Origin: Streptococcus viridans
GTDB taxonomy: Bacteria; Bacillota; Bacilli; Lactobacillales; Streptococcaceae
Direction: 5' to 3'
NCBI RefSeq assembly: GCF_900636365.1
Contig: NZ_LR134266.1
Location: 881,501-945,500 of the forward strand
Length of the DNA: 64,000 nt
The first letter of the stretch is position 1; the number at the start of each line of letters is the position of its first letter. This document shows, piece by piece, positions 19,410 through 28,353 of the stretch. Below the pieces are notes generated by a model. It searched no databases. It saw only the letters and a program-made list of their open reading frames with translations, and was not told the origin of the DNA. Made by a program: the position numbers and the translations under genes.

Positions 19410-20037
19410 AAAGAAGGTTAAGCCACCAACCACAGGACCTCATTTTAAGGAGAGACGAGAGAAAACGCCGATCAACATCTGGAAATGGCTCTTTCTAGGC
19501 TTGGTCAGTTTCTTATTCGCTACAAGTCTAGTTATATTGGCTCGCTTCTCAACGGTACGAGAGGATGTCCGCCAACTACAGACTTCTAGCCAACAAGGAG
19601 ACGTCAAGATCGGTAGTATGACCACAACCAGGGCTCAACTAAATGAAACCATCAAGGTCATGCTTAAAAGTTATCATTTGAGTGATTATCAACTGTATGC
19701 AGACAATCAACAGATGTTACTAGAGGGGAAGATGGACTTTTTAGGAAAGGAATACCCCCTCTATATCTATTTCCAGCCAAGTAAGCTAGAGGATGGAAGT
19801 ATCCTCTTGACCCTCAAGGATTTTTCAGTTGGGACCTTGAAACTTCCTAAGAAGACCGTGATGCAGGTGCTGTCTACAAACAAGGATCTACCTGACTTTG
19901 TAAAAATTGATAGCAAAGAAGCGACGATCAAGATAGAGCTAGCCAAGATTAAAAACGAAATGGATTTTTATGTCAAGGCTAATACCATTGATCTATACAA
20001 TGATCAAATCATCTTTGATCTCTACAGGAAAAAATAA
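19381..20037 (+). CDS. YpmS-like (DUF2140) membrane-anchored protein
   Basis: This 218-residue protein has a basic N-terminus, one transmembrane helix (about residues 33-57) and an extracytoplasmic domain with alternating beta-strand-like stretches. The order SGNH hydrolase then YpmS is also seen in bacilli, which supports the DUF2140 assignment. Function is unknown. The start at 19381 overlaps the preceding gene by 29 bases; a later in-frame ATG is at 19618 but would lose the membrane anchor. Confidence 0.75.
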   Translation: MQLRKNGSSEKKVKPPTTGPHFKERREKTPINIWKWLFLGLVSFLFATSLVILARFSTVREDVRQLQTSSQQGDVKIGSMTTTRAQLNETIKVMLKSYHLSDYQLYADNQQMLLEGKMDFLGKEYPLYIYFQPSKLEDGSILLTLKDFSVGTLKLPKKTVMQVLSTNKDLPDFVKIDSKEATIKIELAKIKNEMDFYVKANTIDLYNDQIIFDLYRKK

Positions 20038-20044
20038 GACTAGC

Positions 20045-20079
20045 AGACGAAAGCAAGAAAGAGACTTTCGTCTTTATTT
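20045..20079 (+). terminator. Terminator after the YpmS-like gene
   Basis: AGACGAAAG pairs with CTTTCGTCT, followed by TTATTTTG. Confidence 0.8.
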
Positions 20080-20118
20080 TGTTTCTATTCAAAAAATTCA
20101 GAATATTATAGAAAATTC

Positions 20119-20147
20119 TTGACATTCTATTTTCCCTATGCTAAAAT
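20119..20147 (+). promoter_or_regulatory. leu operon promoter
   Basis: TTGACA (20119-20124) and TAAAAT (20142-20147) are separated by 17 bases. Transcription would start near 20154, just before the leader-peptide ribosome site. Confidence 0.88.
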
Positions 20148-20183
20148 ACTAAACAAGACATCAATCAAAGGAGAAAGTCAAAC

Positions 20184-20237
20184 ATGAAAACAGCTAAGTT
20201 TATTCAATTCGCTTTGTTGTTGAGGTACTCGGGCTAG
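20184..20237 (+). CDS. leu operon leader peptide
   Basis: A 17-residue frame, MKTAKFIQFALLLRYSG, has its own AAAGGAG site ten bases upstream. It holds three consecutive leucine codons (TTG TTG TTG), the sensor arrangement of a ribosome-mediated attenuator. It lies between the leu promoter and a terminator. Ribosome stalling at these codons during leucine shortage should favour read-through into leuA. Confidence 0.85.
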   Translation: MKTAKFIQFALLLRYSG

Positions 20238-20320
20238 TGCAAAAGCATTAGTCCTGTTTGGCTTACCAAGCGGGAGTAACAAAACATCTCGCTTAGGTAA
20301 CTGGCGAGATGTTTTTATTT
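20229..20320 (+). promoter_or_regulatory. leu attenuator with terminator
   Basis: After the leader codons, GGCTAGTGC pairs with GCATTAGTC (20233-20255). The terminator ACATCTCGC/GCGAGATGT with TTTTTATTTT lies at 20284-20320. Alternative pairing upstream could act as antiterminator; the exact switch was not folded computationally. Confidence 0.8.
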
Positions 20321-20351
20321 TATTCACTATGTTTAGAAAAGAGGAGACCCT

Positions 20352-21914
20352 ATGCGTAAAGTTGAATTTTTAGATACCAGTCTTCGGGATGGAGAACAGA
20401 CTCCTGGAGTTAATTTTTCTATCAAAGAAAAGATTACCATTGCTAAGCAATTGGAAAAGTGGGGCATATCTGCGATTGAAGCGGGCTTTCCAGCTGCGAG
20501 TCCTGATTCCTTCACAGCTGTACAAGAGATTGCAAGGGTTCTGACCAAGACAGCAGTGACGGGCTTAGCACGTTCTGTTAAATCCGATATCGATGCTTGC
20601 TATGAAGCATTGAAGGATGCTAAGTATCCGCAAATTCATGTCTTTATCGCAACCAGTCCTATTCACCGGGAGTTTAAACTCAACAAGTCAAAAGAAGAGA
20701 TTCTTGAAGCCATCAAAGAACACGTTTCTTACGCTCGTTCTAAGTTTGAAGTTGTTGAATTCTCACCAGAAGATGCAACCCGAACGGAATTGGATTTCCT
20801 ATTGCAAGTCGTACAGACAGCAGTCGATGCAGGGGCTAGCTACATCAATATTCCTGATACAGTTGGTTTCACGACGCCAGCAGAGTACGGAGCCATCTTC
20901 CACCATTTGATCACAAATGTCCAATCGGACCGGGAAATCATCTATTCGCCCCATTGTCACGATGACCTAGGGATGGCTGTTGTGAATAGCCTCGCCGCTA
21001 TCAAAAATGGCGCAGGGCGGGTCGAAGGGACCATCAATGGAATCGGGGAACGGGCCGGAAATGCTGCGCTTGAAGAAGTGGCGGTTGCCCTCAATATTCG
21101 CGAAGACTATTACCAAGTGGAGAGTCCGATTGTCCTCAATGAAACCATCAATACTTCTGAGTTGGTATCACGTTACTCAGGGATTGCCATTCCTAAGAAC
21201 AAGGCTGTGGTTGGAGGCAATGCCTTCTCTCATGAGTCAGGGATTCACCAAGATGGGGTCCTTAAAAATCCTCTTACCTATGAAATCATCACGCCTGAGT
21301 TGGTGGGTGTCAAGAGCAACAGTCTTCCACTTGGTAAATTGTCTGGTCGCCATGCCTTTGTCGAAAAACTGCATGAGTTGGGACTTGAATTCACAGAAGA
21401 AGACATCCAGCCATTATTTGCTAAGTTTAAATCTCTGGCAGATAAGAAACATGAGATCACAGATGCTGATATTCGTGCCCTAGTTGCTGGAACAGCAGTG
21501 GAAAATCCAGAAGGCTTCCACTTTGATGATCTTCGCCTCACAACTAATGATGATGAAAGCATTACTGCAGCAGTCAGTCTGAAAAATGAAGATGGTGAAA
21601 TTCTTGAATACCTTGCCAAAGGTCAAGGTTCAGTGGAAGCAATCTTTAACGCTATTGATCAATTCTTCCACCAAGAAGTTCGTCTGACTTCCTACACTAT
21701 TGATGCGGTGACAGATGGAATTGACGCCCAGGCGCGTGTGCTGGTTACTGTTGAAAATGAAGCGACGGATACCATCTTCAACGCTTCTGGTTTAGACTTT
21801 GACGTATTGAAGGCGTCAGCGATTGCCTATATCAATGCCAATGCCTTGGTGCAAAAAGAGAATGCTGGAGAGATTGGTCACATTGTATCCTATCGCGATC
21901 TACCAGATGCCTAA
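20352..21914 (+). CDS. leuA: 2-isopropylmalate synthase
   Basis: LeuA condenses acetyl-CoA with 2-oxoisovalerate in the first committed step of leucine synthesis. The 520-residue protein has LDTSLRDGEQTPGVNF near residues 7-22, the metal ligands HCHDDLG near 203-209, GERAGNAALEEVA, and a C-terminal ~120-residue LeuA allosteric domain that binds leucine. GAGGAGACCCT precedes the ATG. Control is twofold: leader-peptide attenuation and likely feedback inhibition by leucine. Confidence 0.97.
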   Translation: MRKVEFLDTSLRDGEQTPGVNFSIKEKITIAKQLEKWGISAIEAGFPAASPDSFTAVQEIARVLTKTAVTGLARSVKSDIDACYEALKDAKYPQIHVFIATSPIHREFKLNKSKEEILEAIKEHVSYARSKFEVVEFSPEDATRTELDFLLQVVQTAVDAGASYINIPDTVGFTTPAEYGAIFHHLITNVQSDREIIYSPHCHDDLGMAVVNSLAAIKNGAGRVEGTINGIGERAGNAALEEVAVALNIREDYYQVESPIVLNETINTSELVSRYSGIAIPKNKAVVGGNAFSHESGIHQDGVLKNPLTYEIITPELVGVKSNSLPLGKLSGRHAFVEKLHELGLEFTEEDIQPLFAKFKSLADKKHEITDADIRALVAGTAVENPEGFHFDDLRLTTNDDESITAAVSLKNEDGEILEYLAKGQGSVEAIFNAIDQFFHQEVRLTSYTIDAVTDGIDAQARVLVTVENEATDTIFNASGLDFDVLKASAIAYINANALVQKENAGEIGHIVSYRDLPDA

Positions 21915-21925
21915 AGGAGAACACT

Positions 21926-22963
21926 ATGACGAAGAAGATTGTCGCCCTAGCTGGAGACGGGATTGGACCAGAGATCATGGAGGCTGGCCTGTCCGTACTG
22001 AAAGCAGTGGCAGAAATAACAAATTTTGACTATTCAGTCCAAGCGCATCCATTTGGTGGAGCTGGGATTGATGCGGCTGGCCATCCTCTACCAGCTTCTA
22101 CTCTAGAAGCTACCAAGGAAGCTGATGCTATTCTCTTAGCAGCTATCGGAAGTCCTCAGTATGACCAAGCGCCGATTCGGCCGGAACAAGGTTTGTTGGC
22201 TCTTCGTAAGGAGCTCAACCTTTATGCCAACATTCGTCCGGTCAAAATCTACGATGCCCTTAAACACCTCTCTCCTTTGAAGGAGGAGCGCATCCATGGT
22301 GTGGACTTCGTAGTGGTTCGCGAGCTCACAGGCGGGATTTACTTTGGAGAGCATATCTTAGAAGAAGATCAAGCACGGGATATCAACGACTACTCCGTTG
22401 AAGAAGTGGAGCGTATCGTACGTAAGGCTTTTGAGATTGCGCGTGGACGTCGCAAGAAAGTCACCAGCATTGATAAGCAAAATGTCCTCGCAACCTCTAA
22501 GCTATGGAGAAGAGTAGCTGATCGAGTGTCTCAAGACTTCCCGGATGTGACCTTGGAGCACCAGTTGGTAGACTCAGCAGCCATGCTCATGATTACCAAT
22601 CCTTCACGTTTTGATGTGATCGTGACGGAAAACCTCTTTGGTGATATCCTTTCAGATGAGTCGAGTGTCTTGTCTGGCACTCTTGGGGTCATGCCATCGG
22701 CTAGCCATTCAGAGTCAGGACCAAGCATGTATGAGCCCATTCATGGATCGGCTCCAGATATTGCGGGTCAGGGCGTGGCGAATCCAGTCTCTATGATTCT
22801 ATCTGTTGCCATGATGATGCGAGAAAGTTTTGATCGAGAAGAAGATGCTAGTCGAATTGAAAAGGCAGTGGAAGCTACTCTTGCTGTAGGGATCTTTACG
22901 AGAGACCTAGGGGGAAGTGCTTCGACAACAGAAATGACAGAAGAGATTATAAAACGATTATGA
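21926..22963 (+). CDS. leuB: 3-isopropylmalate dehydrogenase
   Basis: LeuB oxidatively decarboxylates 3-isopropylmalate using NAD. The 345 residues show the N-terminal LAGDGIGPEIM, RELTGGIYFG, the metal-binding VTENLFGDILSDESSVL, and the NAD-binding EPIHGSAPDIAGQGVANP. It follows leuA by 11 bases with AAAGGAGAACACT. Its TGA overlaps the ATG of the small DUF1294 gene (ATGA), so translation is coupled. Confidence 0.97.
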   Translation: MTKKIVALAGDGIGPEIMEAGLSVLKAVAEITNFDYSVQAHPFGGAGIDAAGHPLPASTLEATKEADAILLAAIGSPQYDQAPIRPEQGLLALRKELNLYANIRPVKIYDALKHLSPLKEERIHGVDFVVVRELTGGIYFGEHILEEDQARDINDYSVEEVERIVRKAFEIARGRRKKVTSIDKQNVLATSKLWRRVADRVSQDFPDVTLEHQLVDSAAMLMITNPSRFDVIVTENLFGDILSDESSVLSGTLGVMPSASHSESGPSMYEPIHGSAPDIAGQGVANPVSMILSVAMMMRESFDREEDASRIEKAVEATLAVGIFTRDLGGSASTTEMTEEIIKRL

Positions 22964-23229
22964 GTGTAAAAGGAATGATTACTGGCTTAATCCTTCTATG
23001 GAATCTTTTCGTAGGTATTCTCTACGGAGTTGATAAGGAAAAGGCCAAAAGAAATGCCTGGCGGATACCAGAAAAGACCTTGCTCTTTTATGCTTTTGCG
23101 GTTGGAGGGCTAGGAGCCTGGATAGGAGGGCTACTCTTTCATCACAAAACACAGAAGTGGTATTTTAAGGTTACCTGGCTCTTAGGAACCCTTCTTACCC
23201 TATACACACTCTACGTTCTATGGAGGTAA
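22960..23229 (+). CDS. DUF1294 small membrane protein within the leu operon
   Basis: This 89-residue protein has three hydrophobic spans (about residues 4-20, 38-58, 68-87) and the sequence [18 protein letters not shown], typical of DUF1294. The start overlaps the leuB stop (ATGA) and the end lies two bases before leuC, so it is an integral part of the leucine transcript. The family's role is unknown. Position alone hints at a link to leucine or its precursors, but could be neutral hitchhiking. Confidence 0.85.
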   Translation: MSVKGMITGLILLWNLFVGILYGVDKEKAKRNAWRIPEKTLLFYAFAVGGLGAWIGGLLFHHKTQKWYFKVTWLLGTLLTLYTLYVLWR

Positions 23230-23231
23230 GG

Positions 23232-24614
23232 ATGGCAGGAAAATCAATTTTTGATAAAATCTGGGAACGGCATATAGTGACCGGTGAGGAAGGCCAGCCC
23301 CAACTCATGTATGTGGACCAACACTATATTCATGAAGTGACGAGTCCGCAAGCCTTTCAAGGTCTAAGGGATACAGGGAGAAAGGTTCGACGCCCAGATT
23401 TAACCTTTGGAACCTTTGACCACAATGTCCCAACTGTTAACATCTATGATATTCGGGATGTGATTTCCAAGGCACAGATTGATAAATTAGCTGAAAACGT
23501 CAAAGATTTTGGAATCGATCACGCAGGTCACGGTTCTGAAAAACAGGGGATTGTTCACATGGTTGGTCCTGAGACTGGTCGTACCCAGCCCGGAAAATTT
23601 ATTGTCTGTGGAGACAGTCATACGGCGACCCACGGAGCTTTCGGTGCTATAGCTTTTGGAATTGGAACCAGTGAAGTGGAGCATGTCTTTGCCACCCAAA
23701 CCCTCTGGCAAGTCAAACCAAAGAAGATGTTGGTCGAGTTTACTGGAAAACCTCAAAAGGGGATTTATGCCAAGGACTACATTTTAGCCTTGATTGCTCG
23801 CTATGGTGTTGCGTGTGGAGTCGGCCATGTGGTCGAGTATAGAGGGGAGGCAGTCGATAGCCTCAGCATGGAAGAGCGGATGACCATCTGCAACATGTCC
23901 ATTGAATTTGGCTCCAAGATGGGAATCATGAATCCAGACAAGAAGACCTTTGATTACCTAGAAGGACGCGAATGTGTTCCAAGTGATTTTGAGGCAGCAG
24001 TAGCCGATTGGAAGACTCTAGTCAGTGATGACGATGCCGTTTATGACAAGGTTATCCGCATGGATGTATCTGATCTTGCTCCGATGGTGACTTGGGGGAC
24101 CAATCCTTCTATGGGAGTGGATTTTGAGACCCCCTTCCCAGAGATTCGAGATATGAATGATGAGCGGGCTTATCATTATATGGATTTAGAACCTGGTCAA
24201 AGACCAGCAGACATTGAATTAGGTTATGTCTTTATTGGTTCGTGTACCAATGCGCGCCTCAGTGATTTACAGCTGGCTGCCCGTTTCGTAGAAGGGAAGA
24301 AAATAGCCCCTAATTTGACCGCCATCGTAGTTCCAGGTTCCCGTCCTGTCAAACGAGCAGCGGAGAAAATGGGCTTGGATCAAATCTTTATGGATGCTGG
24401 CTTTGAGTGGCGTGATCCAGGATGCTCGATGTGTCTCGGGATGAACCCAGACAAGGTACCAGACGGGGTCCACTGTGCTTCAACTAGCAATCGAAACTTT
24501 GAAGATCGCCAAGGGTTTGGGGCCAAGACCCATCTCTGTAGCCCAGCAATGGCCGCTGCAGCAGCAATAGCTGGTCGCTTTGTTGATGTGCGCCAAATGC
24601 CTGAAGTTCAATAA
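23232..24614 (+). CDS. leuC: 3-isopropylmalate dehydratase, large subunit
   Basis: LeuC with LeuD isomerises 2- to 3-isopropylmalate through a [4Fe-4S] cluster. The 460-residue protein has [13 protein letters not shown] near residue 130 and the cluster cysteines in [11 protein letters not shown] and GCSMCLGMN. The ATG at 23232 follows GGAGGTAAGG and is preferred over an ATG at 23220, which would bury that site in the gene. LeuD starts ten bases downstream. Confidence 0.97.
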   Translation: MAGKSIFDKIWERHIVTGEEGQPQLMYVDQHYIHEVTSPQAFQGLRDTGRKVRRPDLTFGTFDHNVPTVNIYDIRDVISKAQIDKLAENVKDFGIDHAGHGSEKQGIVHMVGPETGRTQPGKFIVCGDSHTATHGAFGAIAFGIGTSEVEHVFATQTLWQVKPKKMLVEFTGKPQKGIYAKDYILALIARYGVACGVGHVVEYRGEAVDSLSMEERMTICNMSIEFGSKMGIMNPDKKTFDYLEGRECVPSDFEAAVADWKTLVSDDDAVYDKVIRMDVSDLAPMVTWGTNPSMGVDFETPFPEIRDMNDERAYHYMDLEPGQRPADIELGYVFIGSCTNARLSDLQLAARFVEGKKIAPNLTAIVVPGSRPVKRAAEKMGLDQIFMDAGFEWRDPGCSMCLGMNPDKVPDGVHCASTSNRNFEDRQGFGAKTHLCSPAMAAAAAIAGRFVDVRQMPEVQ

Positions 24615-24624
24615 AGGAGGAATC

Positions 24625-25215
24625 ATGGAGAAATTTACCATTTATACAGGGACAACCGTTCCCTTGATGAACGATAATATCGATACCGACCAAATCCTCC
24701 CCAAGCAATTTTTGAAGTTGATTGATAAAAAAGGCTTTGGTAAGTACCTCATGTATGCTTGGCGTTATTTGGATGATCAGTATACTGAGGATCCAACATT
24801 CATCTTTAACAAACCAGAATACCGTCAGGCAACCATTTTGATCACTGGTGATAATTTTGGGGCTGGCTCCTCTCGGGAGCACGCTGCCTGGGCTTTAGCG
24901 GACTACGGTTTTAAGGTCGTTATCGCCGGATCCTTCGGAGATATTCATTACAATAATGAGCTCAATAATGGCATGCTTCCGATTGTCCAACCGCTAGATG
25001 TTCGTCAAAAATTGGCAAGCTTGAAGCCGACAGATCCAGTCACAGTGGATTTGGAAGAGCAGAAGATCATTTCGCCTGTAGGAGAGTTTAGCTTTGAGAT
25101 CGATGGGGATTGGAAGCACAAATTGCTCAATGGTTTGGATGATATCGGGATTACACTTCAGTACGAAGACTTGATCACCGCTTATGAAAAGCAACGGCCC
25201 ACCTATTGGCAATAA
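24625..25215 (+). CDS. leuD: 3-isopropylmalate dehydratase, small subunit
   Basis: LeuD supplies the swivelling substrate-recognition domain of isopropylmalate isomerase. The 196 residues include [14 protein letters not shown] near residue 20 and [14 protein letters not shown] near 78-91. The ATG follows AAAGGAGGAATC, a very strong site. It is the last gene of the leu operon; no clear intrinsic terminator follows before the next promoter near 25275. Confidence 0.97.
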   Translation: MEKFTIYTGTTVPLMNDNIDTDQILPKQFLKLIDKKGFGKYLMYAWRYLDDQYTEDPTFIFNKPEYRQATILITGDNFGAGSSREHAAWALADYGFKVVIAGSFGDIHYNNELNNGMLPIVQPLDVRQKLASLKPTDPVTVDLEEQKIISPVGEFSFEIDGDWKHKLLNGLDDIGITLQYEDLITAYEKQRPTYWQ

Positions 25216-25311
25216 AAATTGTATAGTTAATTAAGAATTTTCAGAAAATATATTGAAGCTTTTTGGAAATTCTGATAGAATAGAAAAAAAGAATAGAAGA
25301 GGACGAAATTT

Positions 25312-26097
25312 ATGACAAAACACATTCAATGGGACGGAACACTTTCACAAGAAGGATTTGACATTTTGAAAGGAGAGGGTGGTTGTATTGTCTGCCCGAC
25401 TAAGGTGGGTTACATCATCATGACCAGCGACAAGGCTGGCTTGGAACGGAAGTTCGAAGCCAAAGAACGCAACCGCAACAAACCAGGTGTTGTTCTTTGT
25501 GGAAGCATGGATGAACTCCGTGCCCTTGCTCAATTGAATCCTGAAATCGAAGCCTTCTACCAAAAACATTGGGATGAAGATATCTTGCTTGGTTGTATCC
25601 TTCCTTGGCGTGAAGATGCCTATGCAAAATTACAAGCCTTCGGAGATGGACGTGAGGAACTCATGACAGATGTGCGTGGAACCAGCTGTTTTGTCATTAA
25701 ATTTGGTAAAGCTGGTGAGCAAATCGCCAAAGAAATGTGGGAAAAAGAAGGCAAGATGGTTTACGCATCATCTGCTAACCCATCTGGTAAAGGAAACCGA
25801 GGTAAGGTCGAAGGAATCGGTGAGCGGATCGAAGATGCTGTGGACTTGGTCATCGAAGCCGATGATTATGTAGCCTCTATCCAACCAGACAAGACCATTG
25901 AAACGCGTTATGAACAAGGAGTGATGGTTTCGATGGTCGATGCGGAAGGTAAGCTGATCCCAGAACAAGGAGCAGGTAGCCGTTCTGTCAATACTTGTCC
26001 AGTTGTGATTCGTAAGGGATTGGATATCGATAAGATTATGATGCACTTATCCGATCATTTCAACTCTTGGAACTACCGCCAAGGGGAATACTATTAA
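25312..26097 (+). CDS. YrdC/Sua5-domain protein
   Basis: The 261-residue protein carries a YrdC-like fold: GGCIVCPTKVGYIIMT near residues 24-39 matches the family's TDT(V/I)YGL-type nucleotide-binding opening, and SSANPSGKGNRG near 153-164 matches the later SANxSG motif. YrdC/Sua5 proteins make threonylcarbamoyl-AMP for the t6A modification of tRNA. This protein departs from the canonical motif at several positions and may be a paralogue with another carbamoyl or acyl role. It has its own extended -10, TGATAGAAT, upstream. Confidence 0.75.
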   Translation: MTKHIQWDGTLSQEGFDILKGEGGCIVCPTKVGYIIMTSDKAGLERKFEAKERNRNKPGVVLCGSMDELRALAQLNPEIEAFYQKHWDEDILLGCILPWREDAYAKLQAFGDGREELMTDVRGTSCFVIKFGKAGEQIAKEMWEKEGKMVYASSANPSGKGNRGKVEGIGERIEDAVDLVIEADDYVASIQPDKTIETRYEQGVMVSMVDAEGKLIPEQGAGSRSVNTCPVVIRKGLDIDKIMMHLSDHFNSWNYRQGEYY

Positions 26098-26107
26098 GAA
26101 ATAGAGT

Positions 26108-26137
26108 AAAGCAACCCTTTTGGGATGCTTCTTTTGT
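26108..26137 (+). terminator. Terminator after the YrdC-like gene
   Basis: AAGCAACCC-TTTT-GGGATGCTT followed by CTTTTG. The stem has one mismatched pair. Confidence 0.65.
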
Positions 26138-26196
26138 GAAACGATAAAAGATGGTATAATAGAGTCAAAAGCTATTCCAAAAGAAGGGGAATTGGT

Positions 26197-26571
26197 ATGA
26201 TTTCTAGAAAAGCATTTATCGATAATGTGAATCAGGAAGGTTTTTCATTCAATATCCAAATCCCATGGTGGGGCTATAATGACTTCAAGTCATTGGTTCG
26301 AAGAAAAAAGCTCTCTGAAGAGCAACTCTATCAGATATTTCTTTCACTTTGTAGGGAGATAGAAGACCGGAAAATGGAAGCAGAATAGCTGAAGAGTAAA
26401 TATAAGACCGGATTTTATGTAGTCGAATCAAATGGTCGGGATTTTCGGTTTGAGTTTGTTTTCAAAAAGAATCAACAACTAAGAGTATATAATCTATTTG
26501 AGACCGTTAATGGTCGTAAGAAACTCACCTTGATGGATCTGCTTTATTTCATTATGGAAGACTATGATTAG
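26197..26571 (+). pseudogene. Unknown small protein, split by an in-frame TAG
   Basis: The frame from 26197 encodes 63 residues starting MISRKAFIDNVNQEGFSF and stops at TAG 26386-26388. The same frame then stays open to 26571 and encodes the rest of a protein similar to the next gene: NGRDFRFEFVF and ETVNGRKK in this copy match NGRTFRFEFVF and ETVNGRKK in the neighbour. The simplest reading is a tandem paralogue with a nonsense mutation and a short internal deletion. The N-terminal fragment could still be made, since a good promoter (TGGTATAAT) and AAGGGGAATT site precede it. Confidence 0.75.
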
Positions 26572-26617
26572 AAATAATAAAGGTTTACTACAGATTGATA
26601 AAAGAGAAAGTGGTTCT

Positions 26618-27028
26618 ATGATTACAAGAGATAAATTTTTAGAAAGAATCAATCAAGAGGGATTTTCATTTAGCATTGAAATCCCGCGCAGAATTTTTTG
26701 GGATTTTAAATCATTAGTTTTTAGAAGAAGAATTTCGGAAGAAGACCTCTATCAGATGTTTTATAACTATTGTCGGGAGTTAGAAAACTGTCTGAGAGAA
26801 TCCGGGGAGGAACGCCGATTGCTCTTCAATAAATTTCCAGTTAGCCCTATTCATGATAAATATAAAACGGAATTTGATACAACGGCACCAAACGGCCGTA
26901 CTTTTCGTTTTGAGTTTGTCTTCGGTAATGACAATCGCTTAAAAGTGTATAATATCGTTGAAACCGTTAATGGTCGTAAGAAAAACAAACCTATGGAAAT
27001 TGTTAAGGATATAGTCGATTCCTTATAA
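26618..27028 (+). CDS. Unknown small soluble protein, paralogue of the preceding gene
   Basis: This 136-residue protein starts MITRDKFLERINQEGFSF and ends in a beta-rich part, GRTFRFEFVFGNDNRLKVYN. I do not recognise the family. The ATG at 26618 was chosen because it aligns with the start of the paralogue; an in-frame ATG at 26564 would add 18 residues overlapping the previous frame. No membrane segment or signal peptide is visible. The tandem duplication and decay of one copy suggest an accessory function under weak or changing selection. Confidence 0.65.
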   Translation: MITRDKFLERINQEGFSFSIEIPRRIFWDFKSLVFRRRISEEDLYQMFYNYCRELENCLRESGEERRLLFNKFPVSPIHDKYKTEFDTTAPNGRTFRFEFVFGNDNRLKVYNIVETVNGRKKNKPMEIVKDIVDSL

Positions 27029-27091
27029 GGAATACTTATTTCAGAACAAAAAACAAGGTATTTATACTTAGGCTAAAGCCTAGATAACTAG

Positions 27092-27121
27092 CCAGCGCTA
27101 AATGACGCTGGTTTTCTCTTT
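27092..27121 (+). terminator. Terminator after the unknown paralogue
   Basis: CCAGCG-CTAAATGA-CGCTGG followed by TTTTCTCTTT. Confidence 0.8.
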
Positions 27122-27660
27122 GTTAAAACCTTAAAGTTTTTGATTCGTCATAAACCTCTTAAAGAGGGAGTTGTTTTACTTGCTACCATCCCTAAAGGAA
27201 TTTACTCCAATCCATCTAATATTTAGTGGATGATGGTCTTCTCCATCCTTCTTTGAATCTCTATAACAAGGACTAGGGTAGAGGGGCTAAACATTTCTTC
27301 TCCATCTTTTATCTGAGGCAGATCTACCTCCCATATATCTTAGCTAGCTTCCTTAAAACGTGAGCAGTTCCTTATTGAAATTCGGTCTTGTGTTTGAAAA
27401 TAAAAAATGGCTTGGAACCATTCTAAGAGGAATATTATTAGTTAGCTATTTCTGCTTGATTCCATTTGCCTAGTGACTTTGATGAATGAGTTTAACAAAG
27501 CTGCAAATAGGCTCGTGTTCCTTTGCTTGTTCGCTCTGACTTTTTTAATGTTGCGACTAATTGCAATCATCACAGTTGCAATAGTTTTATTAAACCGATC
27601 TTTCCTGTTTGATTGCTTAACAGCTAGTAGTTATCGAAGTACGGTCGGGAAATAGACAAA
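27122..27660 (+). other. Gene-free stretch without recognisable features
   Basis: About 540 bases with frequent stops on both strands. The longest frame (GTG 27473 or ATG 27482 to 27655) would encode ~60 hydrophobic residues without a convincing ribosome site. I see no insertion-sequence ends or tRNA. It may be decayed coding sequence next to the decayed paralogue pair. Confidence 0.4.
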
Positions 27661-27664
27661 AAAT

Positions 27665-27698
27665 AAAAGGACTCTATTTTGCGAATAGAGTCCTTTTG
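27665..27698 (-). terminator. Bidirectional terminator downstream of the DUF421 gene
   Basis: AAAAGGACTCTATT pairs with AATAGAGTCCTTTT around a TTGCG loop. Runs of A and T on both sides allow it to act for the minus-strand DUF421 transcript. Confidence 0.85.
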
Positions 27699-27723
27699 AT
27701 TAAGTAGGAGTTGAAGTAAGTTT

Positions 27724-28353
27724 TTAATAAGTCACCACATTAATCTCACCCTTGTCGTACTCAGCGATAAAGATGTCATCGACAGTTTCAAATCCTTTTT
27801 TATTCAGCTCGGTCATAAGCCATTCTTCGGTTTTACCGATAGTTTCTAAAATCTCCACTTGGACCACACCATCAGTAATGATTGGATACTTGGGATTTTC
27901 ATCCCCCATTCGGACAATAATGAGTTGACCATTTTGCTCAATAACTGCTCTTTTAACTTCTTTCAGTTGGAAAATCCCTTGAGAGCGCAATTTAAGAGCG
28001 ACGTCAGAAGCAGAAAGGCCTTTTGAGCGACAAGCTTCTGGATCTAATTTCCCGTTTTTAATGATAATGGTTGGTTTTCCATCAATTAGATGCTTAATGA
28101 AGGAAACGTTGGTATTGAGCCATTTGAGTGACAAAATCAAGATGGTCCAGATAATGAGGATGACGGCATATTGAAGGATGGTAATCGAGCTATTGTAGAT
28201 GACCCCACCGATGATACCACCAAGAACAAAGTTTTGAACTTGGTCTGTTGCAGAACTAGGGGCTAGATTTCCTTTACCGGTCATATTAATAACAAAAACT
28301 AGGGAAACAAGCCCTAAAGCCAACTTAATTGCAATTGTGATAAAAAAGTCCAT
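27724..28353 (-). CDS. DUF421 (YetF-like) membrane protein
   Basis: The 209-residue protein has three N-terminal transmembrane helices (about residues 5-23, 42-58, 62-80). They are followed by the cytoplasmic DUF421 domain with the recognisable KPTIIIKNGKLD and LRSQGIFQLKEVKRAVIEQNGQL segments. Function is unknown; B. subtilis relatives are linked to envelope or spore properties. It overlaps the DUF3290 gene by one base, and the pair is common in Firmicutes, so the two proteins likely form a complex. Confidence 0.88.
   Translation of the reverse strand: MDFFITIAIKLALGLVSLVFVINMTGKGNLAPSSATDQVQNFVLGGIIGGVIYNSSITILQYAVILIIWTILILSLKWLNTNVSFIKHLIDGKPTIIIKNGKLDPEACRSKGLSASDVALKLRSQGIFQLKEVKRAVIEQNGQLIIVRMGDENPKYPIITDGVVQVEILETIGKTEEWLMTELNKKGFETVDDIFIAEYDKGEINVVTY

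Noticed and set aside
27473-27655. 60-residue hydrophobic frame
   Set aside because: No convincing ribosome site or family; kept only as part of an unexplained gene-free stretch.
27684-27691. TGCGAATA, a full match to the ComX box pattern
   Set aside because: It lies in the loop and arm of a terminator, and no plus-strand gene follows for over 1 kb.
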